The notes beneath the pieces are model-generated. The model was not told the origin of the DNA, did no database searches, and saw nothing but the letters and a program-made list of their open reading frames with translations. The translations under genes and the position numbers were made by a program. 64,000 nt of DNA. It comes from Bacteroidota bacterium. Lineage in GTDB: Bacteria; Bacteroidota; Bacteroidia; Bacteroidales; F082. Below, one piece after another: positions 10,501-18,868 of this stretch (the first letter of the stretch is position 1; every line of letters starts with the position of its first letter). The stretch spans positions 1 through 64,000 of the forward strand of contig JAHIUX010000076.1 of NCBI GenBank assembly GCA_018816765.1, given 5' to 3'.

Positions 10501-13127
10501 GGGGCGGAGCCAGCCTGATAACGGTCAGTTGCGACAAAGAGCAATACCATCCGGGCGAAAAAGCCCATTTAAGTTTTCCAAGCCCGGCAGCAGGCAAAGC
10601 CCTTGTGAGCATCGAAAGTGGCAGCAGGCAACTTAAGTCCTTTTGGATAAATACGGTAGCAGGAGAAACCATGGTTGAAATTCCTATCGAAAAGGGATAC
10701 AGCCCAAACGTATACGCACACATTACGATGCTTCAACCCCACGATAAGGTAGCCAATGACCTTCCAATCAGGCTGTATGGCATTGTCCCGCTTATGGTAG
10801 AAGACATACAGACACGCTTGATTCCTGAAATCAATGTTGCAGATGAAATCAGGCCGGAGCAGTATTATGAAGTAAGTATAAGTGAAAAAAACGGAAACGC
10901 CATGGCCTACACGCTTGCGGTTGTTGATGAAGGCTTGCTTGACCTTACTAATTTCAAGACTCCTGATCCCCATGCCTGGTTTTACGCGAAGGAAGCTGCT
11001 GGGCTCAACACCTGGGATATGTACGACGAAGTGCTGGGTGCCTACGGTGGCCGCATCGAGCAGGTTTTCACCATTGGTGGCGACGAAGCCATGATGGTCA
11101 GGGAACGCGCACGCCAGTCGCGGTTTAAGCCTGTGGTTAAGTTTATTGGACCATTCTATCTTAAGGCAAACAGCAAACAGTTGCACAAGCTCAAAACAAC
11201 AGATTATGTTGGCTCTGTTAAAGTGATGGTTGTGGCAGCTTCAGGCTCAGCCTTTGGAGATGCTCAAAAAACAGTGAAAGTGAAACAGCCATTGATGGTT
11301 TTGGCAAGCTTACCACGGGTACTTAGACCTGGTGATGCACTTTCAATGCCGGTCAATGTCTTTTCGTCCATCGAAGGCAGCCACCAGGTCAACATCACAG
11401 TGACATTTGAAGGGAATTGTGTTCAGTCGGAGGCAGAAGCAAAGCAACTCGTATTTTCTGGTCCTGCTGAGAAAATGACAGCATTTGACTTGAAAGTTAA
11501 TGACATTAGCGGTGTAGCCAAAATCCACATTGAAGCTAAATCAGGGAAAGAAACGGCCAATTTAACCACCGAAATAGCTGTTCAGAACCCGAATGATCGC
11601 ATCTTTTTTAGCCATAGCAATATTGTGGAGCCCGGAGCAACAGTTACTTCTCAACTGAACCTCATCGGCAATCCGGCTGACAGACAGGCTTCAATTGAGG
11701 TATCAGGCCTTCCTTCTGTCAGCCTCGAAAAAAGGATAAAATACCTGACCGAATACCCTTATGGTTGCTCTGAACAAATTGCCGCTGCTGGCTTTGCGCA
11801 ATTAAACCTGTCTGGTCTGATTGACGAAAACCAAACCCAACAACTCAGCATCGAAAAGAACATTCAATCGGCAATCATCAAACTGGCACAGCGACAACGA
11901 AGCGATGGTGCTGTTGTTTACTGGCCTGGTTCAGCAGTGGTGAATGAATGGGCCGACGTGTTTAGCGGTCATTTTATGCTGCTGGCTTTTAAAGCAGGGA
12001 AACCGGTGCCTTCAATATTTATGCCACTTTGGCAAAAAAACCAGCGAAAAATGGCCTCAGGATGGGAACCCGTGAACTACAAAGACGCCTTGTTGAACGA
12101 CCTGCTGCAGGCCTACAGGCTTTATGTGCTGGCATTGTCGGGCGACCCACAGATGAGTGCCATGAACAGGCTTCGCGAAAATCCTAGGCTTTCATTGCGT
12201 GCCGCGACAACCTTAGCGGCCGCTTACGCGATATCAGGGCAGGATGCAGCGGCTCGGCAACTTGCCCTTGGCCTTGTGAAGCATAATGCCGGTGCGACAG
12301 ACAATGATGCAGATTTTGGCTCAGACATTAGGCATAAATCCATGCGATTAGAAACCTTGTTGTTGCTGAATGAACATGAAAACGCCATTGCCCTGATGAA
12401 GGAAATCGCCGATGAACTTGACGGAGGCGCATGGTTGTCGACCCAATCGACAGCCTGGGGCATCCATGCCTGGAAACTTTTTGCTATGAAATACAGCACC
12501 TCAGGCATGCTTGACTTTACCATTAATCAGGGTTCCTCAAATATCCGCAAAAAAGAATCAAAATCTGGTATCTACAGTCAGGCCTTAAATACCACAGATA
12601 AGGAAGTGAAAGTGACAAATATGGGAGATAAGCCCTTTTACATCAGCTCCATTTCATCCGGCATCCCATTGAGGGGCGAATCACAGCTTATGTCGAAAGG
12701 GCTTGAATTAACAGTAACTTATCTCGATGAGAATGGAAGACCCATTGATTTCAGGTCACTTTCGCAAGGAACACGGTTTACCCTTGTTGCCACTATTGCA
12801 AACACCAGTGGTAAATCGCTAAAAAACCTGGTATTAAACCAACTGATGCCGGCTGGCTGGGAAATTGTCAATAACAGCATGTTTAGTGAAGCGGTTGCCA
12901 ATGAGAAACAATGGGATTATCAGGATGTGAGGGACGACAGGGCAATCACCTATTTTGGCTTGCCGGCGGGATCTTCGCGCAAGTTTGTTACAGAGGCTAT
13001 CGCATCCTATCAGGGTTTCTACCAATTTCCAGCAGCTGTTTGCACAGATATGTATGACCATGCCATACTGGCTACCTCAGGCGAAACAACTGTCTCCGTC
13101 CAAGGTGTTAAGCAAGGCAGGGAATGA
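7563..13127 (+). CDS. Bacterial alpha-2-macroglobulin lipoprotein
   Basis: 1854-residue periplasmic protease trap of the A2M/YfhM family. The N-terminus is a lipoprotein signal ending LISTSC with Cys22 lipidated. The thioester motif is intact: YGCSEQ with Cys1402 and Gln1405, the residues that form the reactive thioester in family members. Upstream are macroglobulin-like beta domains, including the conserved YTERGVYRPGDTI segment of the MG2 region. The thioester lies in an alpha-helical TED-like stretch, followed by a C-terminal receptor-like region. Its stop overlaps the start of the PBP1C gene by 4 bases (ATGA). This is the conserved yfhM-pbpC arrangement, in which the trap guards the cell wall and the synthase repairs it. 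Confidence 0.93.
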   Translation: MTKLKPAMAFLAVVFMLISTSCQRNPSIVKADPEFAAYVSAFSTGFIPVDAPIVVQLSSKPDVEAVPGQEIDQQLFSFKPSIAGKAYWVNETQIRFIPDQLLPYDQVLEVSFFLNKIRKVEEKFHIFRFSIRTLPITFSVEPPVLEAYQSTDYTWNSLKGVLVFSNQIELKKIDGLMQAKLNTTSLRIKVLATETPEVFHYVIDSIQRTDARQQLILSWDGKTIGTKVSGSETISIPSIGTFKVEKVKVINSPEQRIEIYFSDPVSQTQLIDGLVYLDKEVKVNFKCEKNKVLVYPDQVQGGTFTMVVAAGIENSAHEKLGETYSEVISFDKPKPAVKFTGKGTIMTSSNKRQLPFQAIGLSAVDVQVVQVFESNVQQFLQWNSLDGSNEINRVGRLVAKKRIELGQQEGMPLVWKNYSIDLDKLLGNQTASIYRVYLSFKQAYAIIGCPPTADAEHADIAAVDIGVSEKALSQWEFQAYYDPDYYYPDNFNWQERDDPCSPSYYYSDHFASKNVLVSDLGLIAKNADLSKKEYLFYTNNLLTTNSMSGIKVKMYDFQQQLISEGLTNEQGKVRLSAGMVKPFLAIASDGQHQTYLKLDPGFALAVSRFDVGGEQTQQGFKGFVYTERGVYRPGDTIFMAFILRGSDEKLPENYPVVCELYNARQQMVAKQTSVNAIDGIFVFKLPTSPESPTGLWLAKITAGSASFDKRIRVETIKPNRLKVKFDFGLSQLSYTDRKQPAELEVSWLHGAKASGIETSLEMTAIPDKIAFNKFNGFVFEDNSRYFYTEQVLMAKGQTDADGKFKFKLDIPAYHDARGRLKLNFVARAMEPGGDITTAIQSMEYNPFSRYVGIRPPAVNASGFLTTDTTQTFEIAVLNHQGLPVDVPELLIEIFKMDWSWWWSGNGSDQANYISTPTENLVYRETVAATNGKALLRYKLKYPSWGNYFVRVRDVRGGHSASVMTYFDWPDWYSRDGRANRGGASLITVSCDKEQYHPGEKAHLSFPSPAAGKALVSIESGSRQLKSFWINTVAGETMVEIPIEKGYSPNVYAHITMLQPHDKVANDLPIRLYGIVPLMVEDIQTRLIPEINVADEIRPEQYYEVSISEKNGNAMAYTLAVVDEGLLDLTNFKTPDPHAWFYAKEAAGLNTWDMYDEVLGAYGGRIEQVFTIGGDEAMMVRERARQSRFKPVVKFIGPFYLKANSKQLHKLKTTDYVGSVKVMVVAASGSAFGDAQKTVKVKQPLMVLASLPRVLRPGDALSMPVNVFSSIEGSHQVNITVTFEGNCVQSEAEAKQLVFSGPAEKMTAFDLKVNDISGVAKIHIEAKSGKETANLTTEIAVQNPNDRIFFSHSNIVEPGATVTSQLNLIGNPADRQASIEVSGLPSVSLEKRIKYLTEYPYGCSEQIAAAGFAQLNLSGLIDENQTQQLSIEKNIQSAIIKLAQRQRSDGAVVYWPGSAVVNEWADVFSGHFMLLAFKAGKPVPSIFMPLWQKNQRKMASGWEPVNYKDALLNDLLQAYRLYVLALSGDPQMSAMNRLRENPRLSLRAATTLAAAYAISGQDAAARQLALGLVKHNAGATDNDADFGSDIRHKSMRLETLLLLNEHENAIALMKEIADELDGGAWLSTQSTAWGIHAWKLFAMKYSTSGMLDFTINQGSSNIRKKESKSGIYSQALNTTDKEVKVTNMGDKPFYISSISSGIPLRGESQLMSKGLELTVTYLDENGRPIDFRSLSQGTRFTLVATIANTSGKSLKNLVLNQLMPAGWEIVNNSMFSEAVANEKQWDYQDVRDDRAITYFGLPAGSSRKFVTEAIASYQGFYQFPAAVCTDMYDHAILATSGETTVSVQGVKQGRE

Positions 13128-15415
13128 AGGTGTCGCTGAGGCGCAGAAAGGTCCTTTTTTCATTAGCCGGCTCAGGCTTTCTGTGCTTGCTGTTCTTATT
13201 TGTCATCAGTCCTGAGAGTCCTTTCCATGATCCATACAGCGTGGTACTGCGCGATAATCATGGACGGTTTCTGGGGGGGCGCATCGCAACAGATGGCCAA
13301 TGGCGTTTCCCGGAAGCGGATACATTACCGCACAAGTTTACCCGGGCCATCTTAAGTTTCGAAGACAGGCACTTCTACGAGCATCCCGGCGTAAACCTTT
13401 TATCGCTGGGCCGTGCCATGGTTCAAAACATCAGGGCAAATCGCATTGTTAGTGGCGGCAGTACCATAACAATGCAGCTTGTCAGGATGTCGCGCAAAGG
13501 CAAAGCACGCACTTATGTTGAAAAGCTGATCGAGATATGCTTGGCTGTGGGTTATGAATTGCGGCACAGCAAAGACGAAATCCTGCTGATGTACGCCTCA
13601 CACGCACCCTTTGGTGGCAATATTGTCGGCATTGAGGCGGCATCAATGCGATTCTTTGGCCGGCCGGCTGCTGACTTGTCATGGGCCGAAGCCGCGGCAA
13701 TGGCAGTGCTTCCCAATGCGCCCTCGATCATCAATGTCAACAGAAACAGAAAGTCATTTCTTGCAAAGCGAAACCGCTTGCTTTACACCCTTTATCAGCA
13801 AGGCGACCTGGACTCACTGGGATACCAACTTGCCATTTCAGAATCTCTTCCCTCCGAACCAATGCCATTGCCGGATGAGGCTTCCCATTACCTTGAATAC
13901 AGAAAGAAATCGTCAGGCGAAAGCCAGATAAATTCTACCATCGACAGGGGTATTCAGACAGAAATCATGGCGATCATGCACCGGCATCACTACACCCTTA
14001 AAGGAAATCTGATTAATCACCTGGCAGTGATTGTGAGGGAATTAAAAACAGGGAACGTGGTCGCCTACCAGGGCAATATGCCATCTGCTGAACCCGGTGA
14101 TGCCTGTCAGAATGATATGATTCAGACACCAAGAAGCAGTGGCAGTATCCTGAAACCTTTTCTGTATGCTTTGATGCTGGCAGAGGGGAAAATTCATCCT
14201 CAGACATTGGTGCCTGATATACCGATCTGGATTGGTGGTTTTTGCCCGAAAAATTTTGATGAAAAATACAGCGGAGCCATTCCTGCCAGGCAAGCCTTGA
14301 CAGAATCGCTGAACATTCCTTTTGTGCTTATGCTGAAGCAATATGGAATCGAAAGGTTTCATGCACAGCTTAAAAACCTTGGACTCAAGACCATGGAGAA
14401 ACCTTCATCACACTATGGCTTATCCTTGATTCTAGGGGGCGCTGAAGTCACTTTATGGGAACTGACAAAGGCCTATGTCAGTTTTGTTCAAATCATGCAA
14501 AACCAAACAGAAGATGCATCCTTGGCTGCATTTGATGCTGGTTCAGTCTGGCTTACTACAGAAGCCATGCGCGATCTAAACAGACCAGAGACTGAATCGG
14601 GATGGAAAAACTTTTCCTCAGTGAAGCCAATGGCATGGAAGACAGGAACGAGCTTTGGCTTCAGAGACGCCTGGGCAATTGGCATCACAGCGGACTATGT
14701 GATCGGTGTGTGGGCGGGCAATGCTGAAGGGAATGGACGCCCCGGACTAACAGGTGTAAGTGCAGCTGCACCGGTATTATTCGATGTGGCCGGCATTTTA
14801 CCCGAATCATCCAGCTGGTTCAGCCGGCCAAACGCAGGTCTAGAACGAAGGACAATATGCAAAAGCAGTGGCTTTGCCACCGGACCATATTGCACCGATA
14901 CCCTTGAAATAATTGGTCATGCTCATGGTGACAGGGTGCCTGTGTGCCCATATCACTGCCTGTTAAGGCTTGACGAAACGGCACAATTTCAGTTGCCGCC
15001 GCAATGCTTTCCTGGTGAAGAAATTCAAATGAAATCATGGTTTGTTTTAACACCACTCATGGAAAAGTACTACCGGCGCAAACAACCGGAGTACCTAAGC
15101 TTGCCTCCTGTAAAACCAGATTGTAAGGAGGAATCAGGAGAAATTATGGAGTTCGTGTATCCACCGCCATCAGCAGAAATTTATCAGCCGCTTGACTTTC
15201 AGGCTAAGTTATTGCCCATCGTTTTTGAAGTTGCCCACAGAAATACCGAAACAAGCTTGTTTTGGCACCTGGATGGTGTTTTTGTTGGAAAAACCAGCGG
15301 GGTGGAGCATAAAATGGTCATAGGCACCACCCAAGGCCTTCATCAGTTGGTTGTTGTCGATTCCAATGGCAACCGCATAGCACGTAGCTTTACCTTGTTA
15401 AAAAATGCCGGATAA
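13124..15415 (+). CDS. pbpC: Penicillin-binding protein 1C
   Basis: 763-residue bifunctional peptidoglycan synthase with one N-terminal membrane anchor (about 10-28). The glycosyltransferase (GT51) domain has SFEDRHFYEHPGVN with Glu80 and SGGSTITMQLVRM. The transpeptidase has the SxxK motif at Ser341-Lys344 (SGSILK) and KTGT from Lys506. A C-terminal BiPBP_C-type beta domain (about 680-763), starting near MEFVYPPPSAEIY, is diagnostic of PBP1C rather than PBP1A. Its ATG overlaps the macroglobulin stop codon, so translation is probably coupled. No terminator follows before tRNA-Arg. Confidence 0.95.
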   Translation: MKVSLRRRKVLFSLAGSGFLCLLFLFVISPESPFHDPYSVVLRDNHGRFLGGRIATDGQWRFPEADTLPHKFTRAILSFEDRHFYEHPGVNLLSLGRAMVQNIRANRIVSGGSTITMQLVRMSRKGKARTYVEKLIEICLAVGYELRHSKDEILLMYASHAPFGGNIVGIEAASMRFFGRPAADLSWAEAAAMAVLPNAPSIINVNRNRKSFLAKRNRLLYTLYQQGDLDSLGYQLAISESLPSEPMPLPDEASHYLEYRKKSSGESQINSTIDRGIQTEIMAIMHRHHYTLKGNLINHLAVIVRELKTGNVVAYQGNMPSAEPGDACQNDMIQTPRSSGSILKPFLYALMLAEGKIHPQTLVPDIPIWIGGFCPKNFDEKYSGAIPARQALTESLNIPFVLMLKQYGIERFHAQLKNLGLKTMEKPSSHYGLSLILGGAEVTLWELTKAYVSFVQIMQNQTEDASLAAFDAGSVWLTTEAMRDLNRPETESGWKNFSSVKPMAWKTGTSFGFRDAWAIGITADYVIGVWAGNAEGNGRPGLTGVSAAAPVLFDVAGILPESSSWFSRPNAGLERRTICKSSGFATGPYCTDTLEIIGHAHGDRVPVCPYHCLLRLDETAQFQLPPQCFPGEEIQMKSWFVLTPLMEKYYRRKQPEYLSLPPVKPDCKEESGEIMEFVYPPPSAEIYQPLDFQAKLLPIVFEVAHRNTETSLFWHLDGVFVGKTSGVEHKMVIGTTQGLHQLVVVDSNGNRIARSFTLLKNAG

Positions 15416-15444
15416 GCTGCGGAGTATGAATAATTCAAATAAAA

Positions 15445-15476
15445 TTGACTTGTTTTACAAAAATGTATTAATTTTG
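15445..15476 (+). promoter_or_regulatory. Promoter of tRNA-Arg
   Basis: TTG at 15445-15447, 21-base spacer and TAATTTTG at 15469-15476, 14 bases before the mature tRNA 5' end. Confidence 0.65.
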
Positions 15477-15490
15477 CAGTCCTATACGTT

Positions 15491-15564
15491 GGACCTGTAG
15501 CATAATTGGATAGTGCATCTGACTACGGATCAGAAGGTTAGGGGTTCGAATCCCTTCAGGTTCA
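15491..15564 (+). tRNA. tRNA-Arg (anticodon ACG)
   Basis: 74 bases including the discriminator. The acceptor stem GGACCTG pairs with CAGGTTC (one G-U), the anticodon stem is TCTGA/TCAGA around loop CTACGGA, and the T-arm contains GGTTCGAATCC. The 3' CCA is not encoded. A34 is expected to be edited to inosine, as for other bacterial Arg-ACG tRNAs. Confidence 0.95.
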
Positions 15565-15574
15565 CGATTTATAG

Positions 15575-15611
15575 CCCGAAAAGCGAGTGATGGCTTTTCG
15601 GGTTTTTTTTT
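15575..15611 (+). terminator. Terminator after tRNA-Arg
   Basis: Perfect 10-bp stem CCCGAAAAGC (15575-15584) with GCTTTTCGGG (15593-15602), 8-base loop, then nine T. Confidence 0.9.
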
Positions 15612-15636
15612 GCGCCATATCCAGGGTTTTGTACCG

Positions 15637-15644
15637 TATATTTG
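15637..15644 (+). promoter_or_regulatory. -7 element for the PPK2 gene
   Basis: TATATTTG 30 bases before the chosen ATG at 15674. A TTTG lies about 24 bases upstream, a little further than usual. It supports the internal start, because longer in-frame versions would begin inside the tRNA terminator. Confidence 0.6.
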
Positions 15645-15673
15645 TACAAACTGAACCAACAAATACTTCCCGT

Positions 15674-16561
15674 ATGAACAACCTGATGCACGACTTTTCC
15701 ATTTTGGCCCAGCCAGGAAAGCATCATAAAATGACCTCCTATGATGCATGTTACACTGCTGATATTGAGCACAAAAAAGACGGGCTATCGCTGCTCGAAA
15801 AAAACGTAAAGGAAATGATCGATCTGCAGGAGAAGTTATATGCAGATAACCGGTACGCGGTCTTATTGATTTTTCAGGCAATGGATGCTGCAGGAAAAGA
15901 CGGAACCATCAAGCATGTCATGTCGGGCCTGAATCCGCAGGGAACACAGGTTTACAGCTTTAAAACACCTTCTGACATTGAACTCGACCACGACTATTTC
16001 TGGCGTACCTACCGCTTTTTACCACAGCGGGGCAATTTTGGCATTTTCAACAGGTCGTATTACGAAGAAGTCCTGATCGTGAGGGTACACCCGAACTTCC
16101 TGCTGAAGCAACGACTACCCGGAATTAAACAACTGACTGACATTGACGCCGACTTCTGGAACCGACGCTACCTTCAAATCAATGCCATTGAAAAGCACCT
16201 GAACGAAAACGGGGTGGTTGTCATTAAATTTTTCCTGAATGTTTCCAAAGGTGAACAAAAGAAGCGGTTCCTTAAGCGCATCGACGACACCAGCCGCAAC
16301 TGGAAGTTTTCTCCGACTGATATCGCAGAACGCCAACATTGGGAATCCTATATGCAGGCTTACGAAGACCTGCTTAGCCATACCTCAACAGAAAATGCGC
16401 CCTGGTATGTGATACCGGCCGACCATAAGTGGTTTATGCGTTATGCTGTTAGTAACATCATCGTAAACAGGCTCAAAGAGCTTGACCTGAGCTTCCCGAC
16501 TTTGCCTGAAGCAGACCTTCAGCGATTGGCTGAAGCCAGGAAAATGCTCGAGGCTGAGTAG
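15674..16561 (+). CDS. PPK2-family polyphosphate:nucleotide phosphotransferase
   Basis: 295 residues from the ATG at 15674, chosen over an ORF start at 15587 that lies in the upstream terminator stem. It transfers phosphate between polyphosphate and nucleotides (AMP or ADP). Seen: the Walker A-like AMDAAGKDG at 69-77, typical of PPK2; then the Walker B-type segment around FNRSYYEEVLIVRVHP and the lid-region basic residues. The single-domain length and the sequence around the Walker A motif suggest the PPK2 class that regenerates ADP/ATP from AMP, but substrate class cannot be fixed by eye. Confidence 0.9.
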   Translation: MNNLMHDFSILAQPGKHHKMTSYDACYTADIEHKKDGLSLLEKNVKEMIDLQEKLYADNRYAVLLIFQAMDAAGKDGTIKHVMSGLNPQGTQVYSFKTPSDIELDHDYFWRTYRFLPQRGNFGIFNRSYYEEVLIVRVHPNFLLKQRLPGIKQLTDIDADFWNRRYLQINAIEKHLNENGVVVIKFFLNVSKGEQKKRFLKRIDDTSRNWKFSPTDIAERQHWESYMQAYEDLLSHTSTENAPWYVIPADHKWFMRYAVSNIIVNRLKELDLSFPTLPEADLQRLAEARKMLEAE

Positions 16562-16682
16562 CCGCTTTTTGTTTGGTTAATGCTAATCTGTGCAGCTAAT
16601 TATTGTTGCCGACACGTGGTTTCTTGGTGAAGAGGCATGGATTTGTCAGCAAACTTTATTTTCATATTCATCGAAAAGATGG

Positions 16683-16690
16683 TATTTTTG
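16683..16690 (+). promoter_or_regulatory. -7 element for sucD
   Basis: TATTTTTG 34 bases before the sucD ATG; no clear -33 TTG. Confidence 0.5.
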
Positions 16691-16724
16691 ACCACCAAAA
16701 AAACATCAACTAAATAATCGACCA

Positions 16725-17594
16725 ATGAGTGTATTAGTAAACAAGCAATCCCGGGTACTTGTCCAGGGTTTTACTGGCAGTGAAGGCACCTTTCATGCCG
16801 GACAAATGATTGAATACGGAACAAATGTAGTTGGCGGAGTAACTCCGGGTAAAGGTGGCACCGAGCATTTGGGTAAGCCTGTTTTCAACACTGTTGCCGA
16901 TGCAGTAAAACACACTGGTGCTGATGTGTCCGTGATTTTTGTTCCACCGGCATTTGCTGCCGATGCCATCATGGAGGCAGCAGCAGCTGGCATTGGGGTC
17001 ATTGTTTGCATTACAGAGGGCATTCCAACACTCGATATGGTCAAGGTAAAAGAATACCTCAGCAGCCGCAACTCAAGGCTTGTTGGACCGAACTGTCCAG
17101 GTGTGATCACCCCCGGTGAAGCCAAAGTGGGCATTATGCCTGGATTTATTCACCAGCAGGGAAGGGTAGGGATTGTTTCGCGCTCAGGGACCTTAACCTA
17201 TGAAGCAGTAGACCAGCTCACCAAAGCCGGATTGGGTCAAACAACGGCCATTGGCATAGGGGGAGACCCGATTATTGGCACAACGACACGCGATGCCGTT
17301 GAGCTGCTGATGAGCGACGACAAAACGGAAGGTATTGTGATGATAGGTGAAATAGGCGGAGGTATGGAAGCCGAAGCTGCTTACTGGATCAAAGAACACG
17401 GAACAAAACCCGTCGTTGGCTTCATTGCCGGGGCCACTGCTCCAAAAGGACGTACCATGGGCCATGCAGGTGCCATCATCGGTGGGAAATCTGACACGGC
17501 TGAAGCCAAAAAAGCCATCCTACGTGAATGTGGCATCCATGTGGTTGATTCACCTGCTGATATCGGAAAACGCATGCTTGAACTCTTGAAATAG
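16725..17594 (+). CDS. sucD: Succinyl-CoA ligase subunit alpha
   Basis: TCA-cycle enzyme subunit (succinyl-CoA + NDP + Pi to succinate + NTP). 289 residues, as in the E. coli protein. Seen: the CoA-binding N-terminal domain with [20 protein letters not shown], the phosphohistidine loop [13 protein letters not shown] with His247, and the GIGGDP phosphate-binding turn. The catalytic partner sucC is not adjacent and is not in this window. The gene has its own promoter and terminator, so it is a single-gene unit. Confidence 0.97.
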   Translation: MSVLVNKQSRVLVQGFTGSEGTFHAGQMIEYGTNVVGGVTPGKGGTEHLGKPVFNTVADAVKHTGADVSVIFVPPAFAADAIMEAAAAGIGVIVCITEGIPTLDMVKVKEYLSSRNSRLVGPNCPGVITPGEAKVGIMPGFIHQQGRVGIVSRSGTLTYEAVDQLTKAGLGQTTAIGIGGDPIIGTTTRDAVELLMSDDKTEGIVMIGEIGGGMEAEAAYWIKEHGTKPVVGFIAGATAPKGRTMGHAGAIIGGKSDTAEAKKAILRECGIHVVDSPADIGKRMLELLK

Positions 17595-17610
17595 CAATCG
17601 AACAACATTT

Positions 17611-17643
17611 AAAACCCTGGTATGCAAATGCCGGGGTTTTTTA
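17611..17643 (+). terminator. Terminator after sucD
   Basis: 10-bp stem AAAACCCTGG (17611-17620) with CCGGGGTTTT (17631-17640), one T-G pair, followed by more T. Lies between sucD and the converging acyltransferase-like gene. Confidence 0.8.
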
Positions 17644-17655
17644 TTGTCAGTTCAC

Positions 17656-18837
17656 TCATTGTATCCTGGCGCGGGTGAAGGGCTTCGTCCGGTCGAACAG
17701 ATAACGATAGGTGGTGTGGGTTTTATAGATTTTCCCGCCAATGTTTTCAACCACCTTCATCATCGATGGATTAAAATCGCCAATCCAGTTCATCTCCAGC
17801 TCTGTATACGGAAAGCCTGCGGTGAGTGCAACCTGCTTGAATGCCATCACCAGCGCCCCGTCTACCCCTTTTCCCTGATGTTCAGGAACGATGCCAAAAA
17901 TGCGGCCAACAATCCGGTTTGGTGTCTTGCGTATTTTCAAATGATAGAACATCAAGGCCTTATGAAGCAGATTCAATTTCCCATTAAATGATTTGATTAC
18001 CTGGTTAAGGTCCTGCATCATGATGAAAAATGCGATTGGTTCGTTTTTGTAATACCCAAAGTGCACCAGGCGTGTGTCTAAAATCGGTTTCATTTTTTTT
18101 AACAATGCAATGGCATGGGGCAGGCTTATTTTTTTTGTTCCGGGAATTGATCCCCAGGCTTTGTTATAAATTTCAAGGAAATCGTTGGCAAACTGGTCAA
18201 TATTCTTCCAGCTGATCATCCGGAAGCTGTAGTCGGGATTGAGTGCAATCCGCCCGGCTTTTTCCTGGATCACCGGGTTGATTCCTTCGCCGCTGATGGG
18301 ACGTTTGTATGTGTATTGGTTGAAATAGTTTTGAAACCCAAATGTTTCGAAAAGCCTTTGGTAGTATGGATAATTATAGGGCATATTAAACAGCGGTTCG
18401 TGGAATCCATCTACCAACACGCCCCAGAAACTATCGCGGTCACCAAAATTGATGGGACCGTCAACGGCTTGCATCCCTCTGGCTTTCAACCAATCGATTG
18501 CAGCGCCAAACAAGAAATTGGCCGCTGATTGGTCATCGATGCAGTCGAAAAAACCACACCCCCCGGTAGGCTGATCATTGTTGTGCGCGGTATCAGGGTC
18601 AACGAAAGCGGCTATCCTTCCGACCGTTTTGTTTTGCTTTGTTTTTAATAACCATCTGATTGCTTCCCCTTTACGTAGCCGCTTGTTTTTTTGAGGTTCA
18701 AAAATGCGTTCCACGTCTTCATCCAGTGGCCTGATGAACTTAGGATCATACTTATATAATACAGACGGGAATTTAAGAAATTCCTTTTTGTCCTCGGGGC
18801 TGATCACTTCAAATAGGTTATAAGCCTGTTCACTCAT
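17656..18837 (-). CDS. GNAT-like acyltransferase family protein, unknown substrate
   Basis: 393 residues from the ATG at 18837; a 30-residue upstream extension of the frame would overlap the photolyase 3' end and looks non-coding. The second half has a GNAT-like core, including FGIVPEHQGKGVDGALVMAF around residue 330, a Q-G-K-G acetyl-CoA pyrophosphate-loop pattern. The N-terminal half looks like the large uncharacterised acyltransferase-like proteins common in Bacteroidota (FPSVLYKYDPKFIRPLDEDV). Substrate unknown; it may be co-transcribed with the photolyase 31 bases upstream. Confidence 0.7.
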   Translation of the reverse strand: MSEQAYNLFEVISPEDKKEFLKFPSVLYKYDPKFIRPLDEDVERIFEPQKNKRLRKGEAIRWLLKTKQNKTVGRIAAFVDPDTAHNNDQPTGGCGFFDCIDDQSAANFLFGAAIDWLKARGMQAVDGPINFGDRDSFWGVLVDGFHEPLFNMPYNYPYYQRLFETFGFQNYFNQYTYKRPISGEGINPVIQEKAGRIALNPDYSFRMISWKNIDQFANDFLEIYNKAWGSIPGTKKISLPHAIALLKKMKPILDTRLVHFGYYKNEPIAFFIMMQDLNQVIKSFNGKLNLLHKALMFYHLKIRKTPNRIVGRIFGIVPEHQGKGVDGALVMAFKQVALTAGFPYTELEMNWIGDFNPSMMKVVENIGGKIYKTHTTYRYLFDRTKPFTRARIQ

Positions 18838-18868
18838 ATCATGTTTTTTGTGCAAATTAATAAAAATG

